The notes below the pieces were generated by a model that saw only the letters and a list, made by a program, of their open reading frames with translations, was not told the origin of the DNA and made no database searches. A stretch of 64,000 nucleotides of DNA from an uncultured Selenomonadales bacterium. Its GTDB lineage: Bacteria > Bacillota > Negativicutes > Selenomonadales > Selenomonadaceae. The stretch's first letter is position 1. Each line of letters opens with the position of its first letter. The position numbers and the translations under genes are program-made. This document shows, piece after piece, positions 33,866 to 42,563 of the stretch. The stretch covers positions 1-64,000 of the forward strand of contig OMYB01000012.1 of the NCBI GenBank assembly GCA_900315155.1, written 5' to 3'.

Positions 33866-34597
33866 ATGATGAAATTTTGGAATCGTAAAGTCCTCGCCGG
33901 AATCGCTGTGGGTCTTGCTATTGCCGCAGGTACCGCGGGCATGTATCAGATGGAGACGACAAAACCGGTATCCGCAGCTGCGCAGGAGCAGCGTCAGGCG
34001 CCGCAGTTTGACGTGAATAAGGCGGCTAAGCATATTGCCGATTCGTTCGGCGTCGATGAGAGCCAGGTCCGGGCAGCCATTGAGGATCGCCGTGATTTCC
34101 GCGATATCGGCCGTGCGGCGGCACTTGCGAAGCTCAGCGGGAAATCGTTCCAGGATGTGCTCGCGATGAAGACGGACAGCAATACCTGGAAAGAAGTCCG
34201 CAATGCCCTCGGTGTCACGGAGGAAGCGGAGCGGAACCTGCAGACGGAAAGAATGGCCGAGCATATCTGCCAGGATACCACGATCGATAGGGATGAGGCG
34301 ATCCGTCTGTTGAAAGATGGATATTCTCCACGTGATATCCAGGCAGCAGCCCTCCTTTCCAAAGCATCGGGCAAGGATATCCGCGATGTGCTGGGCATGA
34401 AGAAGATCAACAACTCGTGGCGCGATGTGGCTGCTTCGCTCCAGGTAGATGACTCTGTCCTGCAATCGATGCGCCGCGGCCCGGCAGATCGTCCGATGCG
34501 TGCGCAGGCCAGAGACTGCAATCCCCAGTGTTATGAGGATGCCCCCTGCGGAGATGGCCCGTGCGGTTCACGTGGATATCACCACAACGGAAGATAA
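33866..34597 (+). CDS. Exported tandem-repeat protein with Cys-rich tail
   Basis: A 243-residue protein I cannot assign. It has an N-terminal signal peptide (basic start, hydrophobic 10-25, likely cut near VSAAA, residues 35-39). Two copies of a roughly 60-residue helical repeat follow (56-117 and 133-194). Each has a short helix, then (F/Y)xxRDIxxAAxLxKxSGKxxxDVLxMKxxxxxWxxVxxxLxV. The C-terminal 25 residues carry five cysteines and two histidines (CNPQCYEDAPCGDGPCGSRGYHH) that could bind metal. It stands alone between rpsI and the trp T-box. The start is ATG 33866 or 33869. Confidence 0.85.
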   Translation: MMKFWNRKVLAGIAVGLAIAAGTAGMYQMETTKPVSAAAQEQRQAPQFDVNKAAKHIADSFGVDESQVRAAIEDRRDFRDIGRAAALAKLSGKSFQDVLAMKTDSNTWKEVRNALGVTEEAERNLQTERMAEHICQDTTIDRDEAIRLLKDGYSPRDIQAAALLSKASGKDIRDVLGMKKINNSWRDVAASLQVDDSVLQSMRRGPADRPMRAQARDCNPQCYEDAPCGDGPCGSRGYHHNGR

Positions 34598-34673
34598 AAA
34601 TATTTCATAGATATACAACGTGTTACAAAAGATAGAAATTAAAACAAAAATATCGCGTTGTGTAAATTTTCCC

Positions 34674-34702
34674 TTGACAACACCCTCTGATACGTGTATG
34701 AT
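34674..34702 (+). promoter_or_regulatory. Sigma-A promoter of trp operon
   Basis: TTGACA (34674-34679) and TATGAT (34697-34702) with a 17-bp spacer, just before the T-box leader. Confidence 0.85.
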
Positions 34703-34710
34703 TAGGTACA

Positions 34711-35012
34711 TCACCAAGACAAATCGAAGAGCAAGGAATAGTAACATATCCCGCCCCTGCCCAGCGAGCTCGTGACCGGCACAGCCGGAGGTGGAATGAC
34801 GAGCGAGGGAGAATATGCGAATGGACTTGTGAGAGCCCACAGAAAGGCCGTAGGCTGAGTAGGATGGGACGGCTGCCCCCGTTACAGGGCTGGGATATCG
34901 GAGCTATGTTCCCGTATCCGACGAGTGCACTGCACGATGCAGTGAAGACGGGTGGCAACACGAAGGAGAATCTTCGCCCCGGCAGAGAACTGTTTCTCTG
35001 CCGGGGCTTTTA
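34711..35012 (+). promoter_or_regulatory. T-box riboswitch (tRNA-Trp) upstream of trpF
   Basis: A complete T-box leader. AGTA motif in AATAGTAAC (about 34738), distal stem I loop around CCGGAGGTGGAA (34785-34796), and specifier in GAATGGAC with TGG, the Trp codon, at 34822-34824. The T-box bulge is in GGGTGGCAACACG; TGGC (34953-34956) matches a tRNA with discriminator G, as tRNA-Trp has. A strong terminator (GCCCCGGCAGAGA/TCTCTGCCGGGGC, 34976-35007, then TTTTAT) ends it. Uncharged tRNA-Trp should favour antitermination and trp expression. Confidence 0.92.
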
Positions 35013-35038
35013 TATAGAAAATCATGGAGATGAAGGAA

Positions 35039-35764
35039 ATGAAGGCAAAACTTTGTGGAATGAAGACGCTGGAGGCAGCGCAGGCGGCCGTGGAGGCGGG
35101 CGCCGACTTTGTGGGATTTATCTTTTGCCCGCAGAGCAAGCGCAATATCTCGCCAGGAGCAGCGGCAAAGATTTGCTCGGAGATCGGTTTCCGGGCGCGT
35201 AAGGTCGGCGTTTTTGTTGATGAGGAGCTATATCGCGTGAATGTTATCGCGGAGCTTTGCCACTTGGATTACGTCCAGCTGCATGGGCATGAGGATGCGG
35301 ATTATATCCGGCAGATCAGGAGACCGGTCATCAAGGCCGTTCCCTATGGTCCGGACTTTTCGGCAAGGGAAATCAACCGGCTGCCAGCCGAGCTGATCCT
35401 CGTGGATACGTATTTGCCCGGCATGGCAGGAGGAACCGGCGAGACCTTCGACTGGCGGTCCGCCGCCAAAGAAATCAAGAAAATCAAGCAGTCCGTCCTT
35501 ATCGCCGGCGGTATCAACGTCGATAACGTCAAGGAAGCATGGGATACCTTTCACCCTTATGGCGTGGATGTATCCGGCGGCCTTGAGACCGATGGGGAAA
35601 AGGACATCCAGAAAATCCAGGCTTTCATGCAAAGAGTGAAAGTCATCAATCGGAGGAAAGAAATGCCGAAAGGATTGGTTGTCGATGAAGAACATACTGG
35701 CGGAGATTGTCCAGAAGAAGAAGGAAATTGTAGCGGATGCCAAGCGTCAAATGCCCTTGGCTGA
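35039..35764 (+). CDS. trpF: Phosphoribosylanthranilate isomerase
   Basis: A TIM-barrel isomerase of tryptophan synthesis. KLCGMKTLEAAQAAVEAGADFVGFIF, the catalytic Cys in KLCG, QLHGHED, LVDTYLPGMAGGTGETFDW and GGINVDNV are standard. Starts at 35024, 35030 and 35039 are in frame; GGAG at 35026-35029 best fits ATG 35039. The normal TrpF fold ends around IQAFMQRV. The frame then continues about 40 residues to 35764, running over the trpC start out of frame, with a Cys/Glu-rich tail (GDCPEEEGNCSGC). The tail may be the product of a lost stop. Confidence 0.92.
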   Translation: MKAKLCGMKTLEAAQAAVEAGADFVGFIFCPQSKRNISPGAAAKICSEIGFRARKVGVFVDEELYRVNVIAELCHLDYVQLHGHEDADYIRQIRRPVIKAVPYGPDFSAREINRLPAELILVDTYLPGMAGGTGETFDWRSAAKEIKKIKQSVLIAGGINVDNVKEAWDTFHPYGVDVSGGLETDGEKDIQKIQAFMQRVKVINRRKEMPKGLVVDEEHTGGDCPEEEGNCSGCQASNALG

Positions 35765-36455
35765 GGTGAAAGAACACATCCGGCCGGGAACGTTCCGGAT
35801 GAGCCATCGCTTTGGACGAGGGAAATGGAGCCTGATTGCAGAGTGCAAGCTGCAGTCGCCCGCAAAGGGCCGGCTCACGACGCGCAATACCGTCGAGGAG
35901 CTCGCGAAAATCTACGAGGCGAACGGCGCGAGCATGTTGTCCGTGCATACGGACCCGCATTTCCTCGGCTCGAATGAAGATTTCCGAAAGATCCGGAAGG
36001 CGGTGGATATGCCTCTGCTGCGCAAGGATTTCGTCATCGATGATTATCAGATATACGAGGCGCGCATGCTGGGTGCGGATGCCATCCTGCTCATCGCGCG
36101 GATCCTGAGCCCCGCCAAGCTGAAGGAATATCTCTATACGACGTGGAGCCTCGGCATGGATGCGCTCATCGAGATTCACGACGAGCAGGATCTCCGGGCA
36201 GCGCAGGATACGCCGGCGGAGTTCCTCGGCATCAACAACCGAAACCTCGTGAGCTTCACGACGGATATCCAGAACACGCTTGATCTCCTGCCGCTTTGTG
36301 ACAAGGGGCGGACGCTCATCAGTGAGAGCGGTGTCATGGATACGGATGACGTAAAGACGCTTCACCAGGCGGGATGCAGCGGTATCCTCGTCGGAGAGGG
36401 GCTCGTCCGGGCAGAGGATGTCGCTGCGCAGACGCGGGCATTTGCAGCGGGTTGA
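35685..36455 (+). CDS. trpC: Indole-3-glycerol-phosphate synthase
   Basis: Closes the indole ring from CdRP. 256 residues from ATG 35685, with AAAGGA ten bases upstream; TTG 35679 is an alternative. Motifs are IAECKLQSPAKG (where ExKxxSPSKG is usual, so the catalytic Glu and Lys are kept), SVHTDPHFLGSNEDF, LLRKDFVIDDYQIYEAR, IEIHDEQDL, LGINNRNLVSF and SESGV. It overlaps trpF by 80 nt. The best Shine-Dalgarno (GGAGGAAAG, 35652-35660) instead faces an ATG at 35663 in the trpF frame. Confidence 0.93.
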   Translation: MKNILAEIVQKKKEIVADAKRQMPLAEVKEHIRPGTFRMSHRFGRGKWSLIAECKLQSPAKGRLTTRNTVEELAKIYEANGASMLSVHTDPHFLGSNEDFRKIRKAVDMPLLRKDFVIDDYQIYEARMLGADAILLIARILSPAKLKEYLYTTWSLGMDALIEIHDEQDLRAAQDTPAEFLGINNRNLVSFTTDIQNTLDLLPLCDKGRTLISESGVMDTDDVKTLHQAGCSGILVGEGLVRAEDVAAQTRAFAAG

Positions 36456-36511
36456 TTTCAGGCGCTGCCCTATTTTGTATAAAAAATCCAGACAGGTAAA
36501 GGAGAATGACC

Positions 36512-37699
36512 ATGAATACGAAAGGCAGATTTGGAAAGTTCGGCGGCCAGTACGTGCCGGAAATCGTCATGCCGGCGCTCAATGAGCTCGAGGCAGCCTA
36601 TGCGAAATATAAGGATGATCCCGATTTCATCCAGGAATTCAAGTTTTACCTGCGTGAGTATGCAGGCCGCCCGACGGGGCTCTACTATGCGAAGAAGCTC
36701 ACGGAACATTATGGGAAAGCAAAGATTTTCCTGAAGCGGGAAGACCTGCTCCATACGGGCGCGCACAAGATCAACAATGCGCTCGGACAGGCTCTGCTCG
36801 CAAAGCGTATGGGCAAGAAACGCATCGTCGCGGAGACGGGCGCAGGCCAGCATGGCGTTGCATCGGCGACCGTGGCTGCACTGTTTGGCATGGAGTGCCA
36901 TGTATTCATGGGTGCCGTCGATGTCGAGCGCCAGAAACTCAACGTTTTCCGCATGAAGCTGCTCGGGGCGAAGGTCATCCCCGTCACTTCGGGCACGGGT
37001 ACGCTGAAGGATGCGACGAGTGAGGCTATCCGCTACTGGGCTACGAATATCACGGATACGCATTATATCATCGGCTCGGCCGTCGGCCCGCATCCGTATC
37101 CGACCATCGTGCGCGACTTTCAGAAGGTCATCGGTGAGGAAATCCGCGCGCAGGCCATGGAAAAGATCGGCAAGCTGCCGGACTATGTTGTCGCCTGTGT
37201 CGGCGGCGGCAGCAACGCGATCGGCACATTCTATGATTTCCGCAACGATAAAGACGTCGTGAAGATCGGCGTCGAGGCCGGCGGCCGCGGGGAGAAGACG
37301 GGCGAGAATGCCAAGACGCTCTCGGGCACGGGTGAGCCGGGTATCCTGCACGGTGCTTACAGCTACCTGTTGCAGACGCCGGAGGGCCAGGTTGTCGAGG
37401 CCTACAGCATTTCGGCAGGTCTCGATTACCCGGGCGTTGGGCCGGAGCATTCCTTCTTCAAGGATACGGGCATTGCGAAATACGTCTCGGTCACGGATCA
37501 GGAGGCCCTGGATGCGTTCCAGCGTGTCTCGCAGATCGAGGGCATCATCCCGGCGATGGAGAGCTCGCACGCACTTGCTTATCTCGAGAAGCTCATGCCG
37601 GAGACGACGGAGGATCAGAATGTCGTCGTCACGCTCTCGGGCCGCGGCGATAAGGATGTGCAGATGGTAGCAAAGGCATTAGGGGAGGAAATCGAGTGA
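36512..37699 (+). CDS. trpB: Tryptophan synthase beta chain
   Basis: PLP enzyme condensing indole with serine, 395 residues. [21 protein letters not shown] is at the N-terminus. [17 protein letters not shown] carries the PLP lysine, and [12 protein letters not shown] and [12 protein letters not shown] bind PLP phosphate. It is the TrpB1 type that pairs with TrpA. AAAGGAGA places the start at ATG 36512 (seven bases) rather than 36506. The stop overlaps trpA by 1 nt. Confidence 0.97.
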   Translation: MNTKGRFGKFGGQYVPEIVMPALNELEAAYAKYKDDPDFIQEFKFYLREYAGRPTGLYYAKKLTEHYGKAKIFLKREDLLHTGAHKINNALGQALLAKRMGKKRIVAETGAGQHGVASATVAALFGMECHVFMGAVDVERQKLNVFRMKLLGAKVIPVTSGTGTLKDATSEAIRYWATNITDTHYIIGSAVGPHPYPTIVRDFQKVIGEEIRAQAMEKIGKLPDYVVACVGGGSNAIGTFYDFRNDKDVVKIGVEAGGRGEKTGENAKTLSGTGEPGILHGAYSYLLQTPEGQVVEAYSISAGLDYPGVGPEHSFFKDTGIAKYVSVTDQEALDAFQRVSQIEGIIPAMESSHALAYLEKLMPETTEDQNVVVTLSGRGDKDVQMVAKALGEEIE

Positions 37700-38496
37700 T
37701 GGCAACGCGTTTGGAACAGAAAATGGCCGCGCTGAAAGCGGTTGGCAAAAAAGGTATCTTCATCTATATCACGGTCGGTGCCCCCGATTTCGAGACGAGC
37801 ATCCGCGCCGTGAAAGAGGCGGAAAAACACGGTGCCGATGTCATCGAGGTCGGCCTGCCGTTCTCGGATCCCATGGCCGATGGCCCCGTGATCCAGGGCT
37901 CCTCCGTGCGCGCCCTGAAGAACGGTGTCACGCTCGAGAAAGAGCTCGAGTTCGTGCGCGAGGTGCGGAAGTTCTCCGATATTCCGCTCATCGGCATGGG
38001 CTACATCAACCCCATCTATCATCGCGGCCTGGAGGCGTCCGTCGTCGCATTCAAGGAAGCTGGATTGGACGGCTTTATCATCCCGGATCTGCCGCATGAG
38101 GAGAGTGGCGACATGCGTGCGATCTGCGCGAAGCATGATTTCCACCTCGCCGAGTTCATCACGCCGGGCACGACGCCGGAGCGCATGCAGGAGACGTGCA
38201 AAGGTGCGACGGGCTTTATCTACTGCGTCTCAAACAACGGTGTCACGGGCGTGAAGAAAATCGACTATAGCACCATCGGCAAGGTCTGCGCGCAGGCCCG
38301 GTCCTTCACGGATACGCCGCTGGCTGTCGGTTTCGGCATCGGTTCGCCGGAGGCAGCCGTTGACGCAGCGGCACACGCCGATGCGGTCATCGTCGGCAGT
38401 GCCGTCGTCGGCCGCCTCATGGAGGATCGTTTCGATGATGCGATGCATCTCATTGGCTCCATGCGCGAGGCACTCGATGAGGCATACAGCAAATAA
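37699..38496 (+). CDS. trpA: Tryptophan synthase alpha chain
   Basis: Cleaves indole-3-glycerol phosphate and channels indole to TrpB; 265 residues. FIYITVGAPDFETS, VIEVGLPFSDPMADGPVIQ (catalytic Glu), GFIIPDLPHEE (catalytic Asp) and VGFGIGSPEAA are present. The start ATG 37699 follows AGGGGAGG; the preceding GTG is an alternative. After the stop, GGAGAC/GTCTCC arms may form a weak hairpin without a T-run. Confidence 0.97.
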   Translation: MATRLEQKMAALKAVGKKGIFIYITVGAPDFETSIRAVKEAEKHGADVIEVGLPFSDPMADGPVIQGSSVRALKNGVTLEKELEFVREVRKFSDIPLIGMGYINPIYHRGLEASVVAFKEAGLDGFIIPDLPHEESGDMRAICAKHDFHLAEFITPGTTPERMQETCKGATGFIYCVSNNGVTGVKKIDYSTIGKVCAQARSFTDTPLAVGFGIGSPEAAVDAAAHADAVIVGSAVVGRLMEDRFDDAMHLIGSMREALDEAYSK

Positions 38497-38648
38497 GGAG
38501 ACATAGGCTGGCCGGCGGACGTCTCCCTGTCCGATGCCGGACTATGTTTTCGAAAAATGATAAAACGGCATGCTTTCTTCTGCATAGAAAAGGATTTTCT
38601 GCCTGAGATGGCGAAGTATTCCCTATGTGTCAGTTTGGAGGCGATGCT

Positions 38649-38912
38649 ATGATAGTCTACGATGACAAAAAGAATGCGGCAGAGGAGCTCGTCCGGCGCC
38701 ATCATTATAACCGGCCGGAGGTCATGCGCCACCAGCAGGAGATCCGGGCACGCTACGAAAAGGATATCCGCCAATATCAGGACCTCACGAAGGCGAAGGT
38801 GGAGAATCGGGAACAGCGCCTGATGCTCTATGCAGAGATCAAAGTGCTGGGCTGGTGCCTTGGACGCGATGAGCGCAATGTCCTCAAGGATATCAATACG
38901 CCGCGGGATTAA
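38649..38912 (+). CDS. Hypothetical 87-aa charged protein within the trp cluster
   Basis: An unrecognised 87-residue protein. It is strongly charged and probably all helical (RRHHYNRPEVMRHQQEIRARYEKDI, then AKVENREQRLMLYAEIKVLGWCLGRDER), with no signal peptide or membrane segment. GGAGG lies eight bases before ATG 38649, and a good terminator follows, so it looks real. It sits between trpA and trpE, about 150 bp after trpA. A link to tryptophan metabolism is only positional. Confidence 0.7.
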   Translation: MIVYDDKKNAAEELVRRHHYNRPEVMRHQQEIRARYEKDIRQYQDLTKAKVENREQRLMLYAEIKVLGWCLGRDERNVLKDINTPRD

Positions 38913-38922
38913 GCAGAAAAAG

Positions 38923-38947
38923 AAAGGGAGGCAGAGGCCTCCCTTTT
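38923..38947 (+). terminator. Terminator between 87-aa gene and trpE
   Basis: AAAGGGAGGC (38923-38932) pairs with GCCTCCCTTT (38937-38946). It would separate trpE-trpG from the T-box transcript unless read through. Confidence 0.75.
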
Positions 38948-38971
38948 GTGTTATCGGGAAAGGAAAGTATC

Positions 38972-40471
38972 ATGAAACTCGTACCATCGCTGGAGCGGTT
39001 TCAGGAAATGGCGGAGGAATCCAACCTCATCGCCGTCTCCACCGAGATCGATATGGATCTCGATACACCGGTCTCCATCTACTATAAGCTCGTCGATGAC
39101 AAAGAAGGATTCATGCTCGAATCCGTCGACACGACGCAGCAGGCCTTCGGACGCTATTCCTTTATCGGTGCAGAGCCGTTTGTGCGCTTGCAGGTTTTCA
39201 AGGACAAGCTCATGATCCGCGAGAACGGCCTCATGAAAAGCATAGAAGGTTCGCCGGTCGTAAGCATCAAAGCCTATATGCAGCGGTTCCATCCCGTCGT
39301 GGAGGACCCGGACCTGCCCCTCGCGAACGGCGGTCTCGTCGGTTATTTCAACTACGAGGTCGTGAGCACGTTTGACCGCGTGCGCGGCCTCGAGGTGGGC
39401 GGGGAGGATCTGCTCGGCCAGTTCATGGTCTGCCGGTATCTCGTCGTCATCGATGCGCTGAAGAACACGGCAAAGCTCATTTACCTCGCGACGCCGGCCG
39501 GTAAAGACCCAGCCGTGCACTACGAGGAAATCAGGCACAAGCTCGAGAAGGTGCTCGAGCGCCTGACGGCACCCGTTGCCCCGCATGCAGCACCGAAGCA
39601 CACGCGCAAAGAGTCTCTCGATTTCTTAAAGAAATTCGGAAAGGCGCCGCAAAGCTTCCTCGAGGCCATCCATACGGCAAAGGAATACATCTTTGCGGGG
39701 GATATCTTCCAGGTCGTGCCGTCGCACCAGTTCCGCGCACAGATCACGAAACCATGCTTCCATTTCTACCGCCGCCTGCGCCAGGTCAATCCGTCGCCGT
39801 ATATGTTCTACCTGAATTTCGGTGAGGTCAAGCTCGTCGGTGCCTCGCCAGAGACACTCGTCAAGGTGATCGGTGAGGACGTCTACACCTATCCGATCGC
39901 GGGCACGCGCAAGCGCGGCAGGAACGACGCAGAGGATGCTGTCCTCGCCGCGGGCCTGCAGCAGGATGAAAAGGAGGTCGCGGAGCACTCCATGCTCGTG
40001 GACCTCGCGCGAAACGATATCGGACGCATCTCACGGCCCGGCACCGTGCGCGTCGTGAAGCTCAAGGTCATCGAGAAGTTCAGCCACGTCATGCACATGG
40101 TCTCCAAAGTCACGGGCAAGCTGCTGCCGGGCTACGCGCCCATGGATGTGCTGCAGGCCTCGTTCCCTGCGGGCACGGTCAGCGGTGCGCCAAAGCTCCG
40201 CGCCATGGAAATCATCCACGATCTCGAGCCCGTGAAGCGCGATACCTACTCGGGGACGGTCGGCTACATGGATTTCTGCGGCAACATGGATATGTGCATC
40301 ACGCTGCGCACGATGCGCATCGAAAACGACGATACGGCTGTCATCCAGTCCGGCGCAGGCATCGTCGCGGACTCTGTGCCGGAGCGCGAGTACCAGGAAA
40401 TCCTGCAGAAGAGCAAGGCACTATTCCAGGTCGTCGAGGAGGTCGAAAACGATGTTACTTCTTTTAGATAA
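38972..40471 (+). CDS. trpE: Anthranilate synthase component I
   Basis: Chorismate-utilising subunit, 499 residues. The N-terminal GFMLESV corresponds to the LLES tryptophan feedback site. The catalytic domain has FQVVPSHQF, NPSPYMFYLNFGEVKLVGASPETLV, PIAGTRKRGRN, DLARNDIGRIS, FPAGTVSGAPKLRAMEII and YSGTVGYMDFCGNMD. The start ATG 38972 has AAAGGAAAG upstream. It overlaps trpG by 20 nt. Confidence 0.96.
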   Translation: MKLVPSLERFQEMAEESNLIAVSTEIDMDLDTPVSIYYKLVDDKEGFMLESVDTTQQAFGRYSFIGAEPFVRLQVFKDKLMIRENGLMKSIEGSPVVSIKAYMQRFHPVVEDPDLPLANGGLVGYFNYEVVSTFDRVRGLEVGGEDLLGQFMVCRYLVVIDALKNTAKLIYLATPAGKDPAVHYEEIRHKLEKVLERLTAPVAPHAAPKHTRKESLDFLKKFGKAPQSFLEAIHTAKEYIFAGDIFQVVPSHQFRAQITKPCFHFYRRLRQVNPSPYMFYLNFGEVKLVGASPETLVKVIGEDVYTYPIAGTRKRGRNDAEDAVLAAGLQQDEKEVAEHSMLVDLARNDIGRISRPGTVRVVKLKVIEKFSHVMHMVSKVTGKLLPGYAPMDVLQASFPAGTVSGAPKLRAMEIIHDLEPVKRDTYSGTVGYMDFCGNMDMCITLRTMRIENDDTAVIQSGAGIVADSVPEREYQEILQKSKALFQVVEEVENDVTSFR

Positions 40472-41024
40472 CTACGATTCCTTTACCTACAACGTCTACC
40501 AGCTCCTCTGCCAGCTCGGCGCCGAGGTCGAGGTCATCCGCAACGACAAGACGACGGTAGACGAGATCCGCGCCCAAAAGTATGCAGGCATCGTGCTCTC
40601 CCCGGGACCGGGCATCCCGCAGGATGCCGGCATCACGGAGCAGGTCATCCGCGAGCTCAAAGGAGAAACCCCCATGCTCGGCATCTGCCTCGGCCATCAG
40701 GCCATCGGGGAGGTATTCGGCGCAAAAGTCGTGCGCGCCAAGGAGATCATCCACGGCAAGACATCACCGCTGCGCCATAATGGCAAAGGCCTCTACGAAG
40801 GCGTGCCGCAGGACATCCCCATCGGCCGCTACCACTCCCTCATCCTCGACCGCGAGACTCTGCCGGATTGCCTCGCGATCACAAGCGACCTCGCCGACGG
40901 CACGATCATGGGCGTGCGGCATAAAACCTACCCCATCGAGGGCATCCAGTTCCACCCCGAATCCATCCTCACGCCGGACGGCCCCGCGCTCATGAAAAAT
41001 TTCCTCAGGCAGATCCAGGCGTAA
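40452..41024 (+). CDS. trpG: Anthranilate synthase component II (glutamine amidotransferase)
   Basis: Supplies ammonia to TrpE. It is a class I amidotransferase of 190 residues with LLLDNYDSFTYNV, SPGPGIP, the nucleophile in GICLGHQAIGEVFGA, and the His-Glu pair in GIQFHPESILTPDG. It stands alone, not fused to TrpD, and could also serve p-aminobenzoate synthesis. A terminator follows. Confidence 0.95.
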   Translation: MLLLLDNYDSFTYNVYQLLCQLGAEVEVIRNDKTTVDEIRAQKYAGIVLSPGPGIPQDAGITEQVIRELKGETPMLGICLGHQAIGEVFGAKVVRAKEIIHGKTSPLRHNGKGLYEGVPQDIPIGRYHSLILDRETLPDCLAITSDLADGTIMGVRHKTYPIEGIQFHPESILTPDGPALMKNFLRQIQA

Positions 41025-41055
41025 TGCCAGGGGGCATGGGTGCTCACTGAGAAAT

Positions 41056-41099
41056 AAAAAGGCGGAAACCCTGTTTGGATTCAGGGCTTCCGCCTTTTA
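41056..41099. terminator. Bidirectional terminator between trpG and flagellin
   Basis: AAAAAGGCGGAA...CCCTG pairs with CAGGG...TTCCGCCTTTT, giving a long two-part stem with A- and T-runs at the ends, between convergent genes. Confidence 0.85.
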
Positions 41100-41143
41100 G
41101 TTGTCAAGCAAATTCAGGTGTAAGGATTATCAGGCATCGCACT

Positions 41144-42451
41144 TCAGCGGAGCAACGATAAGAACCACGCAGAGTTCTGGTTGTTCTGTGCGAGCATGGC
41201 CATGGCCGCCTGCATGAGTACGTTTTCTTTCGTGTAAGCCAGCATCTCTTTGGCGAGGTCGGCGTCCATGAGCGTGGACATGGCGCTCGTGAGGTTCGTG
41301 CTTTCCGTCGTGAGGTTCTGACTCGTATACTCCAGGCGCGAGGAGATGGCCCCGATGGTCGTGGACTGGTCGAGTGCGCGGTTTAATGCGTTATCCAGAA
41401 CCTCGATCGCGGCGTTGGCTCCTTCGCGCGTGGTGACGTCCAGGACGTGGCCGTCGCGGCCACGCAGACCGAGTGCCGTCGCGCGCATATCGCCGATACC
41501 GATCTTAATGCCAAAATTGGCGTCGGCACCGGTCTGCGCGTAGAGTGCCGTATCTCCCATCGCGTTTCGCGCCTGGATGGTTTCCGTAAAACTGTTGAGT
41601 ACGTTGTTGGCGCTTTTCTTTGCCTGCCCTTTCAAATTCGTAATGCCGATGGCGAAACCGCCGAGCGCAGCGTCCGTGCCGGTGGCACTCGCCTTGACCG
41701 TAATAGCGTTTTTGTTGTCCACCGTCGTCTTCATCTCGCCGTCAGCGTCCACGCCGATCTTGTCGGTCGAGCTGGAGCCCTTGAGGTCAAACGCATCCCC
41801 GGAGACCTCATTCATCTTCTTGAAGAGATCGCCGAGCGTAGCGTCCTTGGCGGAGAAATGCGCCGTGTAGGTGCGCCCATCCTTGACGTACGAAGCGGTT
41901 ACGGTATCCGTATCCACGATGCCGAGGGAGTCCCCATCGCGCCGCGTGAGATCGGTGAGCTTGGTGTCGAGCGTCACATTTTCTCCGAGGCTCCTGTTCG
42001 TGAAAGCCTGCTGAGTCGCATGTGCTACGCCCGCGTGGGAGCCGTCCAGCAGGGATTTCCCGTTGTAGGTGATGAGGGCGTTATCGTCGATCTGATCGAC
42101 GTACTGGTCGAACAGCTTTTGGATAGTGCGGCGGTCCTGATCCGTCGCGGTATCGTTCGCCGCTTCAATGGCCTTTTCCTTCAGCGTCTTTATCAGGTCA
42201 ATCGTCGAACTGATGCCGCCGTCCGCCACCTGCAGCAGCTTTCCCATTGTCTGCGTGTTGCTGTTCGCCTGATCCAGCGCGCGGATCCGTACATCCATGC
42301 GCTGCCCAATCGCCCATCCTGACGGATCGTCCACTACCGAATTAATACGCCGTCCCGATGCGATTCGCTGCATGTGCTTTGCCATGGCAGCGGAGTGCTG
42401 ATTCATGATGTTCAGGATGTGCGTAGACATGACAAAAGAATTTACGTACAT
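41144..42451 (-). CDS. Divergent flagellin
   Basis: A 435-residue flagellin. The conserved N-terminal D0/D1 helix contains HMQRIASGRRINSVVDDPSGWAIGQRM, and the C-terminal D1/D0 contains ISSRLEYTSQNLTTESTNLTSAMSTLMDADLAKEMLAYTKENVLMQAAMAMLAQNNQN. The central region (about 180-330) is variable. It diverges from typical flagellins at the first 25 residues (MYVNSFVMSTHILNIMNQHSA) and in PSGWAI for AAGLAI. GGAGG lies seven bases before the ATG. No other flagellar gene is in the window, so it is an orphan, probably minor, filament protein. Confidence 0.92.
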   Translation of the reverse strand: MYVNSFVMSTHILNIMNQHSAAMAKHMQRIASGRRINSVVDDPSGWAIGQRMDVRIRALDQANSNTQTMGKLLQVADGGISSTIDLIKTLKEKAIEAANDTATDQDRRTIQKLFDQYVDQIDDNALITYNGKSLLDGSHAGVAHATQQAFTNRSLGENVTLDTKLTDLTRRDGDSLGIVDTDTVTASYVKDGRTYTAHFSAKDATLGDLFKKMNEVSGDAFDLKGSSSTDKIGVDADGEMKTTVDNKNAITVKASATGTDAALGGFAIGITNLKGQAKKSANNVLNSFTETIQARNAMGDTALYAQTGADANFGIKIGIGDMRATALGLRGRDGHVLDVTTREGANAAIEVLDNALNRALDQSTTIGAISSRLEYTSQNLTTESTNLTSAMSTLMDADLAKEMLAYTKENVLMQAAMAMLAQNNQNSAWFLSLLR

Positions 42452-42491
42452 AGAAACGCCTCCTTGGCAAACAAATTCCCTCTCATCCTGT

Positions 42492-42518
42492 ATATCGATG
42501 AACCACTATGAATTCTTA
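42492..42518 (-). promoter_or_regulatory. Sigma-28 (FliA/SigD)-like promoter of flagellin
   Basis: On the minus strand TAAG (42515-42518) and ATCGATAT (42492-42499) are 15 bp apart, close to the TAAA-N15-GCCGATAT consensus, about 40 bp upstream of the start. Confidence 0.55.
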
Positions 42519-42563
42519 ATCTTTGCCTGCGTCTGAAAGGCTCAGGAATAATTTTTATGCCTG

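Noticed and set aside
38497-38648. Terminator or attenuator right after trpA
   Set aside because: GGAGAC/GTCTCC arms exist, but the stem is short, the loop long and no T-run follows.
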